Source: Pseudomonas sp. Root71
GTDB lineage: Bacteria; Pseudomonadota; Gammaproteobacteria; Pseudomonadales; Pseudomonadaceae
Reading direction: 5' to 3'
Length of the DNA: 64,000 nucleotides
Assembly (NCBI RefSeq): GCF_001429045.1
Contig: NZ_LMHY01000006.1
Coordinates: forward strand, 64,284-128,283
Of the stretch, positions 51,297 to 60,777 are shown piece after piece; position 1 is the stretch's first letter; each line of letters starts with the position of its first letter. Both the position numbers and the translations under genes were made by a program. A model generated the notes under the pieces. The model ran no database searches and was not told the DNA's origin. It was given only the letters and a program-made list of their open reading frames with translations.

Positions 51297-52076
51297 ATGA
51301 AGAAGCTAGTGATGTTCGGTGCCCTGGCACTGTCGATGTTGTCCCTGACCGCCGTGGCCGAAGACGCCAAGCCGATCCGTATCGGTATCGAAGCCGGCTA
51401 CCCGCCATTCTCGATGAAAACCCCTGACGGCAAACTCACCGGTTTCGACGTGGATATCGGCGATGCGCTGTGCGAGCAGATGAAAGTCAAGTGCACCTGG
51501 GTCGAGCAAGAGTTCGACGGTTTGATCCCGGCGCTGAAGGTCAAGAAAATCGACGCCATCCTGTCGTCCATGACCATCACTGACGACCGCAAGAAGAACG
51601 TCGATTTCACCATCAAGTACTACCACACCCCGGCACGCTTCGTGATGAAGGAAGGCACCGACGTCAAGGACCCGCTGACCGAGCTCAAGGGCAAGAAAGT
51701 CGGTGTGCTGCGCGCCAGTACCCACGACCGCTTCGCCACTGAAGTGCTGCAACCGGCGGGCATTGTCCTGGTGCGCTACGGCTCCCAGCAGGAAGCCAAC
51801 CTGGACATGGTCTCCGGCCGCATTGACGCGCTGCTGGCCGACTCGGTCAACCTGGACGACGGTTTCCTGAAAACCGACGCCGGTAAAGGTTTTGCCTTCG
51901 TTGGCCCAGAGTACAACGATCCGAAATACTTCGGTGGCGGCGCCGGCATTGCCGTGCGCAAGGGCGATACCGCCCTGGCCGAGAAATTCAACACAGCGAT
52001 CACCGAAATCCGCGCCAACGGCAAGTACAAGCAAGTGCAGGACAAGTATTTCAAGTTTGACGTTTACGGCGAGTAA
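51297..52076 (+). CDS. basic amino acid ABC transporter substrate-binding protein (AotJ/HisJ-like)
   Basis: A 259-aa periplasmic SBP_bac_3 protein with signal peptide [21 protein letters not shown]. Binding-fold motifs are [53 protein letters not shown] and [17 protein letters not shown]. Arginine/ornithine- and lysine-binding proteins share these. It is not followed by permease or ATPase genes; an AstE-like deacylase gene comes next after a terminator. An AAGTATTTCAAG-type C-terminus ([16 protein letters not shown]) is typical of the group. The plain upstream gap 51011-51296 shows no element. Confidence 0.92.
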   Translation: MKKLVMFGALALSMLSLTAVAEDAKPIRIGIEAGYPPFSMKTPDGKLTGFDVDIGDALCEQMKVKCTWVEQEFDGLIPALKVKKIDAILSSMTITDDRKKNVDFTIKYYHTPARFVMKEGTDVKDPLTELKGKKVGVLRASTHDRFATEVLQPAGIVLVRYGSQQEANLDMVSGRIDALLADSVNLDDGFLKTDAGKGFAFVGPEYNDPKYFGGGAGIAVRKGDTALAEKFNTAITEIRANGKYKQVQDKYFKFDVYGE

Positions 52077-52095
52077 TCCAACCGTTTGGAAAAGT

Positions 52096-52128
52096 GGCAA
52101 CCGTCAGACGCGGTTGCCATTTTTTTTG
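52096..52128 (+). terminator. terminator after the SBP gene
   Basis: GGCAACCG-TCAGACG-CGGTTGCC is a perfect eight-bp hairpin followed by ATTTTTTTTG. Confidence 0.9.
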
Positions 52129-52154
52129 TGCTTCTTCTATTGAAACGAGATACC

Positions 52155-52244
52155 TGTGGGAGCGGGCTTGCTCGCGAAGGCGTCGTGTCAGGCAACAGAG
52201 ATGTTGAATGTACCGACGCCTTCGCGAGCAAGCCCGCTCCCACA
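52155..52244. repeat. paired REP-like element
   Basis: TGTGGGAGCGGGCTTGCTCG and its reverse complement face each other, with matching GAAGGCGTCG/CGACGCCTTC extensions. It precedes the AstE-like gene. Confidence 0.9.
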
Positions 52245-52274
52245 ATGGTGACCTTGCTATTCAGGAGTATTTCC

Positions 52275-53387
52275 ATGCAACGCATCGACCACAAACTGCC
52301 CTGGAGCCACTTGGGCAGCGAGCGCACCCTCAGCGTGTTCCGTTATGGCGCGGGCACGCGCAAGGTGTACATCCAGGCCAGCTTGCACGCCGACGAATTG
52401 CCGGGCATGCGCACCGCCTGGGAGTTGAAGAAACGCCTGACCGAACTGGAACAACTGGGACAATTGAAGGGTGTGATCGAACTGGTGCCGGTGGCCAATC
52501 CCATTGGCCTCGACCAGCACTTGCAAGGCAGCCACCTGGGGCGCTTCGAGCTCGGCAGCGGCAAGAACTTCAACCGTTCGTTCGTCGAACTCAGTGCGCC
52601 GGTGGCCGAGTTGATCGGTGATCGCCTGGGTGCCGACGCCCAGGCCAACATCGCGCTGATTCGCCAGGCCATGGGCGAGGTCCTCGACGGCTTGCCGGCA
52701 GCGCCATCGCAGCTGGAAGCCATGCACCGCCTGTTGCTGCGCCATGCCTGCGACGCCGACATCACCCTCGACCTGCATTGCGATTTCGACGCTGCGATCC
52801 ACATCTATGCGTTGCCGCAGCACTGGCCGCAGTGGCAATCCCTGGCGGCGCGCTTGAAGGCCGGTGTGGCGTTGTTGTGTGAAGACTCCGGCGGCAGTTC
52901 GTTCGATGAGTCCTGCTCTTCGCCATGGTTGCGCCTGGCCAGGGCGTTCCCGGCGGCGGCGATTCCACCGGCCAACCTGGCGACCACCCTGGAACTGGGC
53001 AGCATGGGCGACACTCGGGTCGACCAGGCCCAGGCCAATTGCGAGGCCATTCTCGGGTTCCTCGCCGAGCAAGGATTCATCTCCGGCACCTGGCCGGCGG
53101 CACCGGCTGAATGCTGTGAGGGCATGCCATTCGAAGGCACCCAATACCTGTTCGCCCCGCATCACGGCGTGGTCAGTTTCCTGCGTGAAGCCGGGGAATG
53201 GGTGGAGAAGGGCGATGCGCTGTTCGAGGTGGTCGACCCGTTGAACGACAAGGTCACCACCGTGCAGGCCGGCACCAGCGGTGTGCTGTTCGCCATCGAC
53301 CGTGGGCGCTACACCCACCCAGGCAGTTGGCAGGCGAAGGTCGCCGGGCGCGAGCCGATTCGGGTGGGCAAGTTGATCAACGACTGA
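52275..53387 (+). CDS. succinylglutamate desuccinylase/aspartoacylase family protein
   Basis: A 370-aa M14-type metalloenzyme. Zinc ligands are visible as H and E in ASLHADELPGMR and a third His in TLDLHCDFDAAIHIYALP; NFNRSFVEL supplies the conserved substrate Asn-Arg. A C-terminal beta-sandwich region (PHHGVVSFLREAGEWVEKGDAL) is present. Family members remove N-acyl groups from amino acids (AstE, AspA) or act on related amides. The preceding gene is a basic-amino-acid binding protein, and AruFG (N-succinylation) lie 6-8 kb away, but no direct pathway link is proven. ATG 52275 has AGGAG nine bases upstream. Confidence 0.88.
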   Translation: MQRIDHKLPWSHLGSERTLSVFRYGAGTRKVYIQASLHADELPGMRTAWELKKRLTELEQLGQLKGVIELVPVANPIGLDQHLQGSHLGRFELGSGKNFNRSFVELSAPVAELIGDRLGADAQANIALIRQAMGEVLDGLPAAPSQLEAMHRLLLRHACDADITLDLHCDFDAAIHIYALPQHWPQWQSLAARLKAGVALLCEDSGGSSFDESCSSPWLRLARAFPAAAIPPANLATTLELGSMGDTRVDQAQANCEAILGFLAEQGFISGTWPAAPAECCEGMPFEGTQYLFAPHHGVVSFLREAGEWVEKGDALFEVVDPLNDKVTTVQAGTSGVLFAIDRGRYTHPGSWQAKVAGREPIRVGKLIND

Positions 53388-53416
53388 TTCAGAAATTTCG
53401 CAGGCTGTTCGGGCCT

Positions 53417-53487
53417 CTTCGCGGGCAAGCCCGCTCCCACAGGGTTTACGCGATTCTTGTGGGAGCGGGCTTGCTCGCGAAGGCGGC
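53417..53487. repeat. REP-like pair, close spacing
   Basis: CTTCGCGGGCAAGCCCGCTCC and TGTGGGAGCGGGCTTGCTCG lie about 15 bases apart before the esterase gene. Confidence 0.85.
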
Positions 53488-53568
53488 ATCCGCCACGCCC
53501 GAGATGTTCCTGCCTACTGACCAGTGTTAGGCTCTTCCCCGAATCCTGCATTCAGTGAAGGAAGACCC

Positions 53569-54285
53569 ATGTTGAAGATGCTCGCGCTGCTCACGCTCCT
53601 GCTATCCACCGCTGTCCACGCTCAAACCCCTCTGCAAACCGATTTGCCGCTCAAGTACCTGGCGCAGGCCAACGCCGATTCGAACCATCAACCCCTGGTG
53701 ATTTTCCTCCACGGTTACGGCAGTAACGAGCAGGACCTGTTCGGTATCAAGGATGACTTGCCCGCGTCCTACACCTTCCTGTCGGTGCGGGCGCCGATGG
53801 TGATGCAGGAGGGTAGTTACCAGTGGTTTCGCAAGAAGGGTGAAGGGGCCTACAACGGCGAGACCGATGATCTGAAGGCCAGCGGCCAGTTGCTGCTGGA
53901 CTTCGTCGCACAGGCCACGAAGAAATATCACACCGAACCCGAGAAGGTGTTCCTGGTCGGTTTCAGCCAGGGTGCGATCATGTCCTACGAAACAGGCCTG
54001 CGCCATCCCGAGGCGTTCGGTGGGATCGCTGCGTTGAGTGGGCGGATTCTGCCGGTGCTCAAGTCCGAGCTCCAACCGGATGAAAAACGCCAGTCCCTGG
54101 CGATTTTCATCGGTCATGGCGAGCAGGACAAACGCCTGCCATTGAGCGACGGCACCGAAGCCAACAGCCTGCTGCAGAGCGTGTCACTCGAACCCGAGTT
54201 TCACGCCTACCCCGGTGTCGGTCACAGTATCAGCGCCGACGAGATACAGGACTTGAGCGCCTGGTTGCAGCGCCTCAACCCCTGA
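53569..54285 (+). CDS. secreted carboxylesterase/phospholipase-like alpha/beta hydrolase
   Basis: A 238-aa protein with signal peptide MLKMLALLTLLLSTAVHAQ. Hydrolase motifs: FLHGYGSNEQDLF, nucleophile GFSQGAIMS, Asp in GHGEQDKRLPLS and His in GVGHSISADE. It matches the carboxylesterase/thioesterase (YpfH/PA-type) family but is exported, so it acts in the periplasm on small esters or lipids. It converges on the next gene three bases away. Confidence 0.9.
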   Translation: MLKMLALLTLLLSTAVHAQTPLQTDLPLKYLAQANADSNHQPLVIFLHGYGSNEQDLFGIKDDLPASYTFLSVRAPMVMQEGSYQWFRKKGEGAYNGETDDLKASGQLLLDFVAQATKKYHTEPEKVFLVGFSQGAIMSYETGLRHPEAFGGIAALSGRILPVLKSELQPDEKRQSLAIFIGHGEQDKRLPLSDGTEANSLLQSVSLEPEFHAYPGVGHSISADEIQDLSAWLQRLNP

Positions 54286-54288
54286 GGT

Positions 54289-54855
54289 TCATTTTCCGCT
54301 GACGATCTGTTTGATCAGGGTTTCGTGGGCCGCCATGTCGCCTGGGCGGGAAATCACCTGGATCACCGCCATGCGAGTGCCGGATGCGGCCATCAGCGTG
54401 GTGGTGAGGGTCATGCCACCGCCCTGCGTGGCAGTGCCGTCGATCTGGCGCAGGCCCAGCCCGGTTGTACGGGTCAGCGCTTTCTCGCTGAGCTTGTTGT
54501 AGTCGGGCAGGGATTTGTGTTGCGCCGCTTCGAAATCGGCCGCGGTGCCGTCGAGGAACCCGCCGTCGTTGTCCTTGACGCTGACACCGTTGGGCAGGGT
54601 GTTTTCGGCGGCGATCACCACGGTCTTGGTGGTCTCGTTACTGTACAGGGTGCCGCTGGCACCGTCCGGGCTGGCCGGCAGCGGGTTGGCGATGAAACCC
54701 TTGGGCAGGTTGAAGGTGAACTTGCTGCCGAGCATCGAGACTTTGTGGGCGGGCGCAGCACTGGACGTGGCCTTGGCGGCCTGCGCATTCAAAGCCCCAA
54801 GGCCGGTAGCGGCGGCCAGCAGCAGGACAAGGGCTTTCTTACTCAACAATGACAT
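54289..54855 (-). CDS. secreted protein, unknown function
   Basis: A 188-aa protein with a signal peptide (LLSKKALVLLLAAATGLGAL, cleaved near AQAA). The mature part has KVSMLGSKFTFNLPKGFIAN and VIQVISRPGDMAAHETLIKQ; it is rich in Thr/Ser/Ala. I recognise no domain. The start at 54855 has AGGGAT upstream; a longer frame to 54915 is not supported. Confidence 0.75.
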   Translation of the reverse strand: MSLLSKKALVLLLAAATGLGALNAQAAKATSSAAPAHKVSMLGSKFTFNLPKGFIANPLPASPDGASGTLYSNETTKTVVIAAENTLPNGVSVKDNDGGFLDGTAADFEAAQHKSLPDYNKLSEKALTRTTGLGLRQIDGTATQGGGMTLTTTLMAASGTRMAVIQVISRPGDMAAHETLIKQIVSGK

Positions 54856-54980
54856 CGGGATCTCCAGGGATGGGCGCGCAGTGGGGGCGATCATCCCATG
54901 GAGGTTGCGATGCATTCCAGTGTGCTCTACTCAGCGGTCGCTGGGGCGGGCATCATCCTGGCCCGATGACCTGATGCAGC

Positions 54981-55781
54981 TTAGCGTTTGATGACTGCTC
55001 CCTCGGTGTCCGTCACCGGGCCAACCGGCCGCGCCAGCAGGCGTTTGGTCACGCCCAGCATGGCCACCGATACCGCGACTCCCAGCACAAAAGCGTTCAT
55101 TCCCATCGTTGGCAGGGCCAGCGCCAACACCAGGCAGAAGGCGGCGAACGAGTACATGCCGGTGGCGGTGGCGCGCAGCAACGCGGCGGTAAAGGCCGGG
55201 CCACGGGTTTGCTGGGAGAACACCGCCATCACGCTGCCTAATACCGGGAACACCGCCAGCAGGCCGCTCCAGCGGTCGCCAACGGTGCTGGCCAACAGCG
55301 TGACAACCAGGGTGAGCAATGCACCGGCCATCATGCGCAACAGGAGCTTGTCGGATTTCGGTGCCGGGCCACTGAGCACCGGTTGCACGGTGGGGAACAG
55401 GTACGGTGCGGCGAGCAGCGCGGTGGCGGCGGCGCACACCGAGAACACCAGGGAGGCCGGGATCAGCGACAGGACAACCGCCACCAGTGCCCAGACCGAG
55501 AGCGAGATCACCAGCGCCAGCGGCCATCCGGCCCGTTGTGCGACCTGGGCGTAGGTCACGCAGAACGCAATCATCGCGAACATGGCTGACAGCGCGGCAG
55601 TGGCCGATTGCGCGGCGAACGCCTGGCCTTGTTCGAGGGCGAGGAACAACAGGATCGGCCCGACCACCACCGGCAACCCCGACAACCAACCGGCCACGCT
55701 CGGCCCCCAGCGTTTACCAGCCAGGGAAATCAGTAGCAGGAAGCCTGGGATCAACAGCAACTTGAGGATCAACACGCGCAC
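54981..55781 (-). CDS. inner-membrane protein, unknown function
   Basis: A 266-aa protein, almost all hydrophobic, with about eight or nine membrane segments (LLLIPGFLLLISLAGKRWGP, LSGLPVVVGPILLFLALEQG, GMNAFVLGVAVSVAMLGVT). No transporter signature is recognised. A GTG start at 55781 has GGAG five bases upstream; GTG 55775 is also possible. Confidence 0.78.
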   Translation of the reverse strand: MRVLILKLLLIPGFLLLISLAGKRWGPSVAGWLSGLPVVVGPILLFLALEQGQAFAAQSATAALSAMFAMIAFCVTYAQVAQRAGWPLALVISLSVWALVAVVLSLIPASLVFSVCAAATALLAAPYLFPTVQPVLSGPAPKSDKLLLRMMAGALLTLVVTLLASTVGDRWSGLLAVFPVLGSVMAVFSQQTRGPAFTAALLRATATGMYSFAAFCLVLALALPTMGMNAFVLGVAVSVAMLGVTKRLLARPVGPVTDTEGAVIKR

Positions 55782-55898
55782 GTCTCCGACCTGTGTGAGG
55801 TGGCAACGGTAGCATTGCATCGGGTGGATTGCTTTATGTGTTCGCGAGTTTTGTATACAAAAATCAAACCCGCTGGAAATGAAAAACCCAGGCAAAAA

Positions 55899-55936
55899 AG
55901 AACCCGGTGCGACTTGCATCGCACCGGGTGTTTTTC
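55899..55936 (-). terminator. bidirectional terminator after the thiolase operon
   Basis: ACCCGGTGCGA-CTTGCA-TCGCACCGGGT is a perfect 11-bp stem. T-tracts follow on the plus side and TTCTTTTTT on the minus side. Confidence 0.9.
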
Positions 55937-55991
55937 CAGACAGATCACGGATCTTCGTGGGTCCCCGCGCCGTCTGTTGAACGCTGTTGGC

Positions 55992-57173
55992 TTACGCCCT
56001 TTCGAGCGCCAGCGCTACGCCCTGACCACCACCGATACACAGGGTGGCGAGGCCTTTTTTGGCGTCACGCTTGAGCATTTCATGCAGCAGGGTCACCAGC
56101 ACGCGGCAACCCGAGGCACCGATCGGGTGACCCAGGGCAATGGCGCCGCCGTTGACGTTGACCTTGTTCAAGTCCCATTCCAGGTCCTTGGCCACCGCCA
56201 GCGATTGCGCGGCGAAGGCTTCGTTGGCTTCAATCAGCTCAAGCTGGTCGATGTTCCAGCCGGCCTTGTCCAGGCAGCGGCGGGTGGCCGACACCGGGCC
56301 GATGCCCATGATCGCCGGGTCGACACCCGCGTTGGCGTAGGCGGCGATTTTTGCAAGGACCGGCAGGCCCAGGGCCTTGGCCTTTTCGGCGCTCATCAGG
56401 ATCACGGCCGCGGCACCGTCGTTCAGCGACGAGGCGTTACCGGCGGTCACCGAGCCGTCCTTCTTGAAGGCGGCTTTGAGTTTGCCCAGGGATTCGGCGG
56501 TGGTGCCGGCCCGTGGCTGTTCGTCGGTGGCGAAGGACAGCGGATCGCCCTTGCGCTGCGGGATCAGGATCGGGGTGATTTCATCGACAAAGCGCCCGGC
56601 TTCGATGGCGGCCACGGCTTTCTGCTGCGAGGCGGCGGCGAACGCGTCCTGCTGCTCGCGAGTCAGGCTGTATTTCTCAACCAGGTTCTCGGCGGTGATG
56701 CCCATGTGGTAATCGTTGAACGCGTCCCACAGGCCATCGCTGATCATGGTGTCGACGATTTGCCCGTTGCCCATGCGCAGGCCGGTGCGGGCACCGGGCA
56801 TGACGTAGTTGGCCAGGCTCATGTTTTCCTGGCCACCGGCGATGATCACCTCGGCGTCGCCGCAGCGAATCGCCTGGGCGCCCAGGTGCAATGCTTTAAG
56901 ACCGGAGCCGCAGACCTTGTTCAGGGTCATGGCCGGTACGGCGAAGGGCAGGCCGGCCTTGATCGCGGCCTGGCGCGCAGGGTTTTGCCCGGCGCCGGCG
57001 GTCAGCACCTGGCCCATGATCACTTCATCGACCTGCGCAGGATCCAGGCCGGTTTGCGCCAGCAACTGACGGATCACCGCAGCGCCCAGGTCAACCGCGG
57101 ACACATTGGCCAGGGATCCCTGGAAGCTGCCGATCGCGGTGCGCGTGGCGGCAACAATGACGACTTCTTGCAT
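55992..57173 (-). CDS. atoB: acetyl-CoA acetyltransferase (thiolase)
   Basis: A 393-aa thiolase with C88 ([13 protein letters not shown]), the [12 protein letters not shown] loop, [14 protein letters not shown] (His) and the C-terminal catalytic Cys in LCIGGGQG. The start at 57173 has GAGGAA seven bases upstream. It follows the CoA-transferase pair with a 12-base gap, so the operon cleaves acetoacetyl-CoA to acetyl-CoA. AtoB-type naming is by pathway context; thiolase specificity is not fixed by sequence. Confidence 0.92.
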   Translation of the reverse strand: MQEVVIVAATRTAIGSFQGSLANVSAVDLGAAVIRQLLAQTGLDPAQVDEVIMGQVLTAGAGQNPARQAAIKAGLPFAVPAMTLNKVCGSGLKALHLGAQAIRCGDAEVIIAGGQENMSLANYVMPGARTGLRMGNGQIVDTMISDGLWDAFNDYHMGITAENLVEKYSLTREQQDAFAAASQQKAVAAIEAGRFVDEITPILIPQRKGDPLSFATDEQPRAGTTAESLGKLKAAFKKDGSVTAGNASSLNDGAAAVILMSAEKAKALGLPVLAKIAAYANAGVDPAIMGIGPVSATRRCLDKAGWNIDQLELIEANEAFAAQSLAVAKDLEWDLNKVNVNGGAIALGHPIGASGCRVLVTLLHEMLKRDAKKGLATLCIGGGQGVALALERA

Positions 57174-57184
57174 GGAATGATTCC

Positions 57185-57850
57185 TCACTGGGCAGCGAAC
57201 TGCATTTCCGGCACGTGGTCCGGCACGATCAGTTTACCGGCAGTCTTGGCGACGATCTCTTCGACGCTGACACCCGGCGCACGTTCTTTGAGAATGAACG
57301 CGCCGTTTTCGATTTCCAGGTAGGCCAGGTCGGTCAGCACACGCTTGATGCACCCGGCGCCGGTCAGCGGCAGGCTGCATTGGTCCAGCAGCTTGGACTC
57401 ACCATCCTTGGAGGCGTGGGTCATGATGACGATAATGTTGTCGGCGCCGGCCACCAGGTCCATCGCGCCGCCCATGCCCTTGACCAGTTTGCCGGGGATC
57501 ATCCACGAGGCGATGTTGCCTTGCACGTCCACTTCAAAGGCGCCCAGCACGGTCAGGTCGACATGACCACCGCGGATCATCGCGAAGGACTCGGCGGAGG
57601 AGAAAATCGACGCGCCGGTACGGGCGGTCACGGTTTGCTTGCCGGCGTTGATCATGTCGGCATCGATGGTTTCTTCGGTAGGAAACGGACCCATGCCCAG
57701 CAGGCCGTTTTCCGACTGCAGCATGACTTCCATGCCTTCGGGGATGTAGTTGGCGACCAGGGTCGGAATGCCGATGCCCAGGTTCACGTAGAAGCCGTCC
57801 TGCATTTCGCGGGCGACGCGTTGAGCCATTTGTTCGCGGGAAAGTGCCAT
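57185..57850 (-). CDS. scoB: 3-oxoacid CoA-transferase subunit B
   Basis: A 221-aa CoA-transferase beta chain: [15 protein letters not shown], the catalytic Glu E47 in [12 protein letters not shown], and [13 protein letters not shown]. It overlaps neither neighbour; 36 bases separate it from scoA and 11 from the thiolase gene. With ScoA it activates acetoacetate (or another 3-oxoacid) with succinyl-CoA or acetyl-CoA. Confidence 0.93.
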   Translation of the reverse strand: MALSREQMAQRVAREMQDGFYVNLGIGIPTLVANYIPEGMEVMLQSENGLLGMGPFPTEETIDADMINAGKQTVTARTGASIFSSAESFAMIRGGHVDLTVLGAFEVDVQGNIASWMIPGKLVKGMGGAMDLVAGADNIIVIMTHASKDGESKLLDQCSLPLTGAGCIKRVLTDLAYLEIENGAFILKERAPGVSVEEIVAKTAGKLIVPDHVPEMQFAAQ

Positions 57851-57886
57851 TGTCGTTATTCCTTCATTCGGTCCGGGGGCAGGGGA

Positions 57887-58585
57887 TCACTTACGCACGG
57901 TGCGCTGTTCGATGCGCTTCTCGAACGTGCCGCAGATGATCCGGTCGACGTAGATGCCAGGGGTGTGGATCTGCGCCGGGTCCAGCTCGCCGGGTTCAAC
58001 GATTTCTTCGACTTCGACCACGGTGATCTTGCCGGCGGTGGCGGCCAGCGGGTTGAAGTTCTGGGCGGTGTGGCGATAGATCACATTACCGAAATGGTCG
58101 GCTTTCCAGCCTTTGACGATGGCGAAGTCGCCGGTGATGGATTCTTCCATCAGGTACTTGCGGCCATGGAATTCGCGCACTTCCTTGCCTTCGGCGACCG
58201 GGGTGCCAACGCCGGTGGCGGTGAAGAAGGCCGGGATGCCGGCGCCGCCTGCGCGCATTTTTTCAGCGAGGGTGCCTTGCGGGGTCAGGGTGACTTCGAT
58301 TTCGCCCTTGAGCAGTTGCTCTTCGAACAGCTTGTTTTCGCCGACGTAGGACGCCACCACTTTGCTGATCTGGCGGTCCGTCAGCAGTACGCCGAGGCCG
58401 AAACCGTCGACGCCGCAGTTGTTGGAAACCACGGTGAGATCGCGGGTGCCCTTGCGCTTGATCTCGTTGATCAGGTTTTCCGGGATCCCGCACAGGCCGA
58501 AGCCGCCGGCGATCACGGTCATGCCGTCTTCAAGACCTGCCAGAGCTTCCTCGTAGGAACTCACACGCTTGTCGAAACCTGCCAT
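57887..58585 (-). CDS. scoA: 3-oxoacid CoA-transferase subunit A
   Basis: A 232-aa CoA-transferase alpha chain: [57 protein letters not shown] and [21 protein letters not shown] 58585 has GAGGTG upstream. It is the first gene of the scoA-scoB-thiolase operon, divergent from a LysR regulator. Confidence 0.93.
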   Translation of the reverse strand: MAGFDKRVSSYEEALAGLEDGMTVIAGGFGLCGIPENLINEIKRKGTRDLTVVSNNCGVDGFGLGVLLTDRQISKVVASYVGENKLFEEQLLKGEIEVTLTPQGTLAEKMRAGGAGIPAFFTATGVGTPVAEGKEVREFHGRKYLMEESITGDFAIVKGWKADHFGNVIYRHTAQNFNPLAATAGKITVVEVEEIVEPGELDPAQIHTPGIYVDRIICGTFEKRIEQRTVRK

Positions 58586-58704
58586 ATGCACCTCTTTTAT
58601 TCTTTGTGGGCGGCTGGCTAGCCGAATGGGATGGAGTGTCTCGCTGGAGTATTCATTTGTTAAGTTGATTTTTAAGGTTAATTAATAGATAAAACTCAAC
58701 AATC

Positions 58705-58775
58705 TGTAGGGGCTGCCGAAGGCTGCGATCTTTTGGATCAAGATCAAAAGATCGCAGCCTTCGGCAGCCCCTACA
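58705..58775. repeat. 30-bp perfect palindrome of the AAAAGATCGCAGCC family
   Basis: TGTAGGGGCTGCCGAAGGCT...GATCTTTT (58705-58734) and its exact reverse complement (58746-58775) surround an 11-base loop. Of the five copies in the window it has the longest uninterrupted arms. It lies inside the scoA/lysR divergent promoter, 21 bases before the LysR start. Confidence 0.92.
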
Positions 58776-58795
58776 ATAGCCGGGAGAAATCGAGT

Positions 58796-59698
58796 ATGAC
58801 CGTCAAGCAGATCCGTGCCTTTCTGGCCGTGGCCCAGAGCCTGAGCTTTGCCGTGGCCTGCGAGCGCCTGCACCTGTCGCAATCGGCCCTGAGCCTGACC
58901 ATCAAGGCGCTGGAGGAGGGCCTGGGCGGGCGCTTGTTCACCCGCACCACGCGCAATGTGGCGCTCACCGCCGAAGGCGAATCCCTGGTGCCGCTGGCGC
59001 GCCGGTTGATCGCCGACTGGGACAATGCCGAGGATGAGTTGCGCCAGCGCTTTACCTTGCAGCGCGGTCGCGTGACCCTGGCGGCGATGCCATCGTTCGC
59101 CGGCAACCTGCTGCCGCCGATCCTCAAGACCTTCCGCGCCCGTTATCCGAATGTCAACGTGACGGTCAATGACGTGATCAACGAGCAAGTGCTGGAAATG
59201 GTCCGGGACCGCCAGGTGGAACTGGGGGTGGCGTTCGAGCCGACCCAGAGTTCGTCGCTGCAGTTCACGCCGTTGTACATCGACCGCTTCGTCGCGGTGG
59301 TGCCCCTGGATTCGGCGCTGGCCGAACTCGATGACATCGACTGGCAGACCCTGCTCAAGGAGCCGTTCATTACCTTGCAGCGTCCGTCGACGGTGCGGGT
59401 GATGCTCGAAGAACACTTGCAGGCCCGGGGCATGAAGCTGCCGGTGGAGTTTGAAAGCCATCAACTGGCGACAGTCGGGCGCATGGTCGCCAGTGGCCTG
59501 GGCGTGAGCGCGGTGCCAGCCTTGTGTGCCGGACAGATGCGTGAGTTGGGGGCGCGTTGCATCACCTTGCGCGACCCGGTGGTGGAGCGCGCGCTGGGGG
59601 TGCTGACGTTGCCGGGGGGAGAGCTGTCGGCGGCGGCGCAGGCGTTGTTTGATGTGCTCAAAGAGGAAAACCTTGGGCAACGTTTCTCCACGAACTGA
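58796..59698 (+). CDS. LysR family transcriptional regulator
   Basis: A 300-aa protein with the N-terminal winged HTH (IRAFLAVAQSLSFAVACERL, LSQSALSLTIKALEEGLGGR LFTR) and a LysR effector domain (LPPILKTFRARYPNVNVTVN, GVAFEPTQSS, VASGLGVSAVPALCAG). It is divergent from the CoA-transferase/thiolase operon and is the likely regulator of it. Start 58796 has GGGAGA nine bases upstream. Confidence 0.93.
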   Translation: MTVKQIRAFLAVAQSLSFAVACERLHLSQSALSLTIKALEEGLGGRLFTRTTRNVALTAEGESLVPLARRLIADWDNAEDELRQRFTLQRGRVTLAAMPSFAGNLLPPILKTFRARYPNVNVTVNDVINEQVLEMVRDRQVELGVAFEPTQSSSLQFTPLYIDRFVAVVPLDSALAELDDIDWQTLLKEPFITLQRPSTVRVMLEEHLQARGMKLPVEFESHQLATVGRMVASGLGVSAVPALCAGQMRELGARCITLRDPVVERALGVLTLPGGELSAAAQALFDVLKEENLGQRFSTN

Positions 59699-59708
59699 TC
59701 ACATTACC

Positions 59709-59799
59709 TGTGGGAGCGGGCTTGCTCGCGAAAGCGGTGGGTCAGGCAAAAAAGATGTTGGATGTGCCGCCCTCTTCGCGAGCAAGCCCGCTCCCACAG
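59709..59799. repeat. paired REP-like element
   Basis: TGTGGGAGCGGGCTTGCTCG and its reverse complement, in the gap between the convergent LysR and sirtuin genes. Confidence 0.9.
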
Positions 59800-59812
59800 G
59801 GTACTGTGTTGA

Positions 59813-60655
59813 TCAGGAAGAGAGGCGTTCGGCCAATATTGGCAACAACCGCTCGCACGACCCCTCGATCTTCAAATCCAGCATCTCATCGGCCCGGGTC
59901 TTGCCCAGGTTGATCGCAATCAACGGCTTGCCCTGGTCCACCATCGCCCGACACAAGCGAAACGCCGAGTAGGCCATCAACGACGAGCCAATCACCAACA
60001 GCCCGGCAGCCTGTTCGACGGCGGCCATCGCCTTGGCCGCCGTGGCCTGTGCGACGTTCTCGCCAAAAAATACCACGTCCGGCTTCATCCGTTCCCCGGC
60101 GCAATGTGGGCAGCGGGGGACCTGGAAGCGTGCCTCGAAGGCCGGGTCGAGCAAGGTGTCGCCATCCGGCGCCTGCACTGCGTCGACGCCGGCCAGGTAC
60201 GGGTTCTGTGTTTCCATCAGGTGCTGGATCGAGTCGCGCTCACTACGCTGACCGCAATCCAGGCACAACACCCGGTGCAGACTGCCGTGGAGTTCGATCA
60301 CGTCACGGCTGCCGGCCTGGTCGTGCAGGGTGTCAACGTTCTGGGTGATCAACCCGCTGATCTGCCGCGTGCCTTGCAAGCGGGCGAGGGTGTCGTGGGC
60401 CACGTTCGGTTGTGCCATTCGCACCCTCGGCCAGCCGAGCATCGCCCGCGCCCAATAGCGCCGCCGGGACTCCGGGGCCGAGAGAAACTCCTGGTACATC
60501 ATCGGCTGCCGGCCCCGTCGCACGCCCTGGCTGTCGCGATAATCCGGGATGCCTGAGGGCGTGCTGATACCGGCCCCGGTCAGCACGGCAAACGGCTGAT
60601 CCGCCATGAGCTGATGGAGGCGATCGAGTTGGTCACGGGTCTGGCGGTCGAGCAT
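59813..60655 (-). CDS. Sir2-family NAD-dependent protein deacylase
   Basis: A 280-aa sirtuin: VLTGAGISTPSGIPDYRD, SGLITQNVDTLHDQAGS, catalytic His in VIELHGSLHRV, and two zinc CxxC pairs (CLDC and CPHC), then MKPDVVFFGENV and LVIGSSLMAYSAFRL. All catalytic and zinc residues are present, so it should remove acyl groups from protein lysines using NAD+. Confidence 0.93.
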   Translation of the reverse strand: MLDRQTRDQLDRLHQLMADQPFAVLTGAGISTPSGIPDYRDSQGVRRGRQPMMYQEFLSAPESRRRYWARAMLGWPRVRMAQPNVAHDTLARLQGTRQISGLITQNVDTLHDQAGSRDVIELHGSLHRVLCLDCGQRSERDSIQHLMETQNPYLAGVDAVQAPDGDTLLDPAFEARFQVPRCPHCAGERMKPDVVFFGENVAQATAAKAMAAVEQAAGLLVIGSSLMAYSAFRLCRAMVDQGKPLIAINLGKTRADEMLDLKIEGSCERLLPILAERLSS

Positions 60656-60666
60656 GCCGGGAAACC

Positions 60667-60764
60667 TGTAGGAGCGAGCCTGTTCGCGATGGAGTGTCAG
60701 TCGACATCAATATAGCTGACACACCATCGTCGGAACGCCGCCCGGAGCAAGCTCGCGCCTACAG
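60667..60764. repeat. REP-like pair (variant)
   Basis: TGTAGGAGCGAGCCTGTTCG and CGGAGCAAGCTCGCGCCTACA face each other. The joint GTCGGAACGCCGCCC matches the element at 27402-27505. Confidence 0.85.
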
Positions 60765-60777
60765 ATGACGGCGAGGA

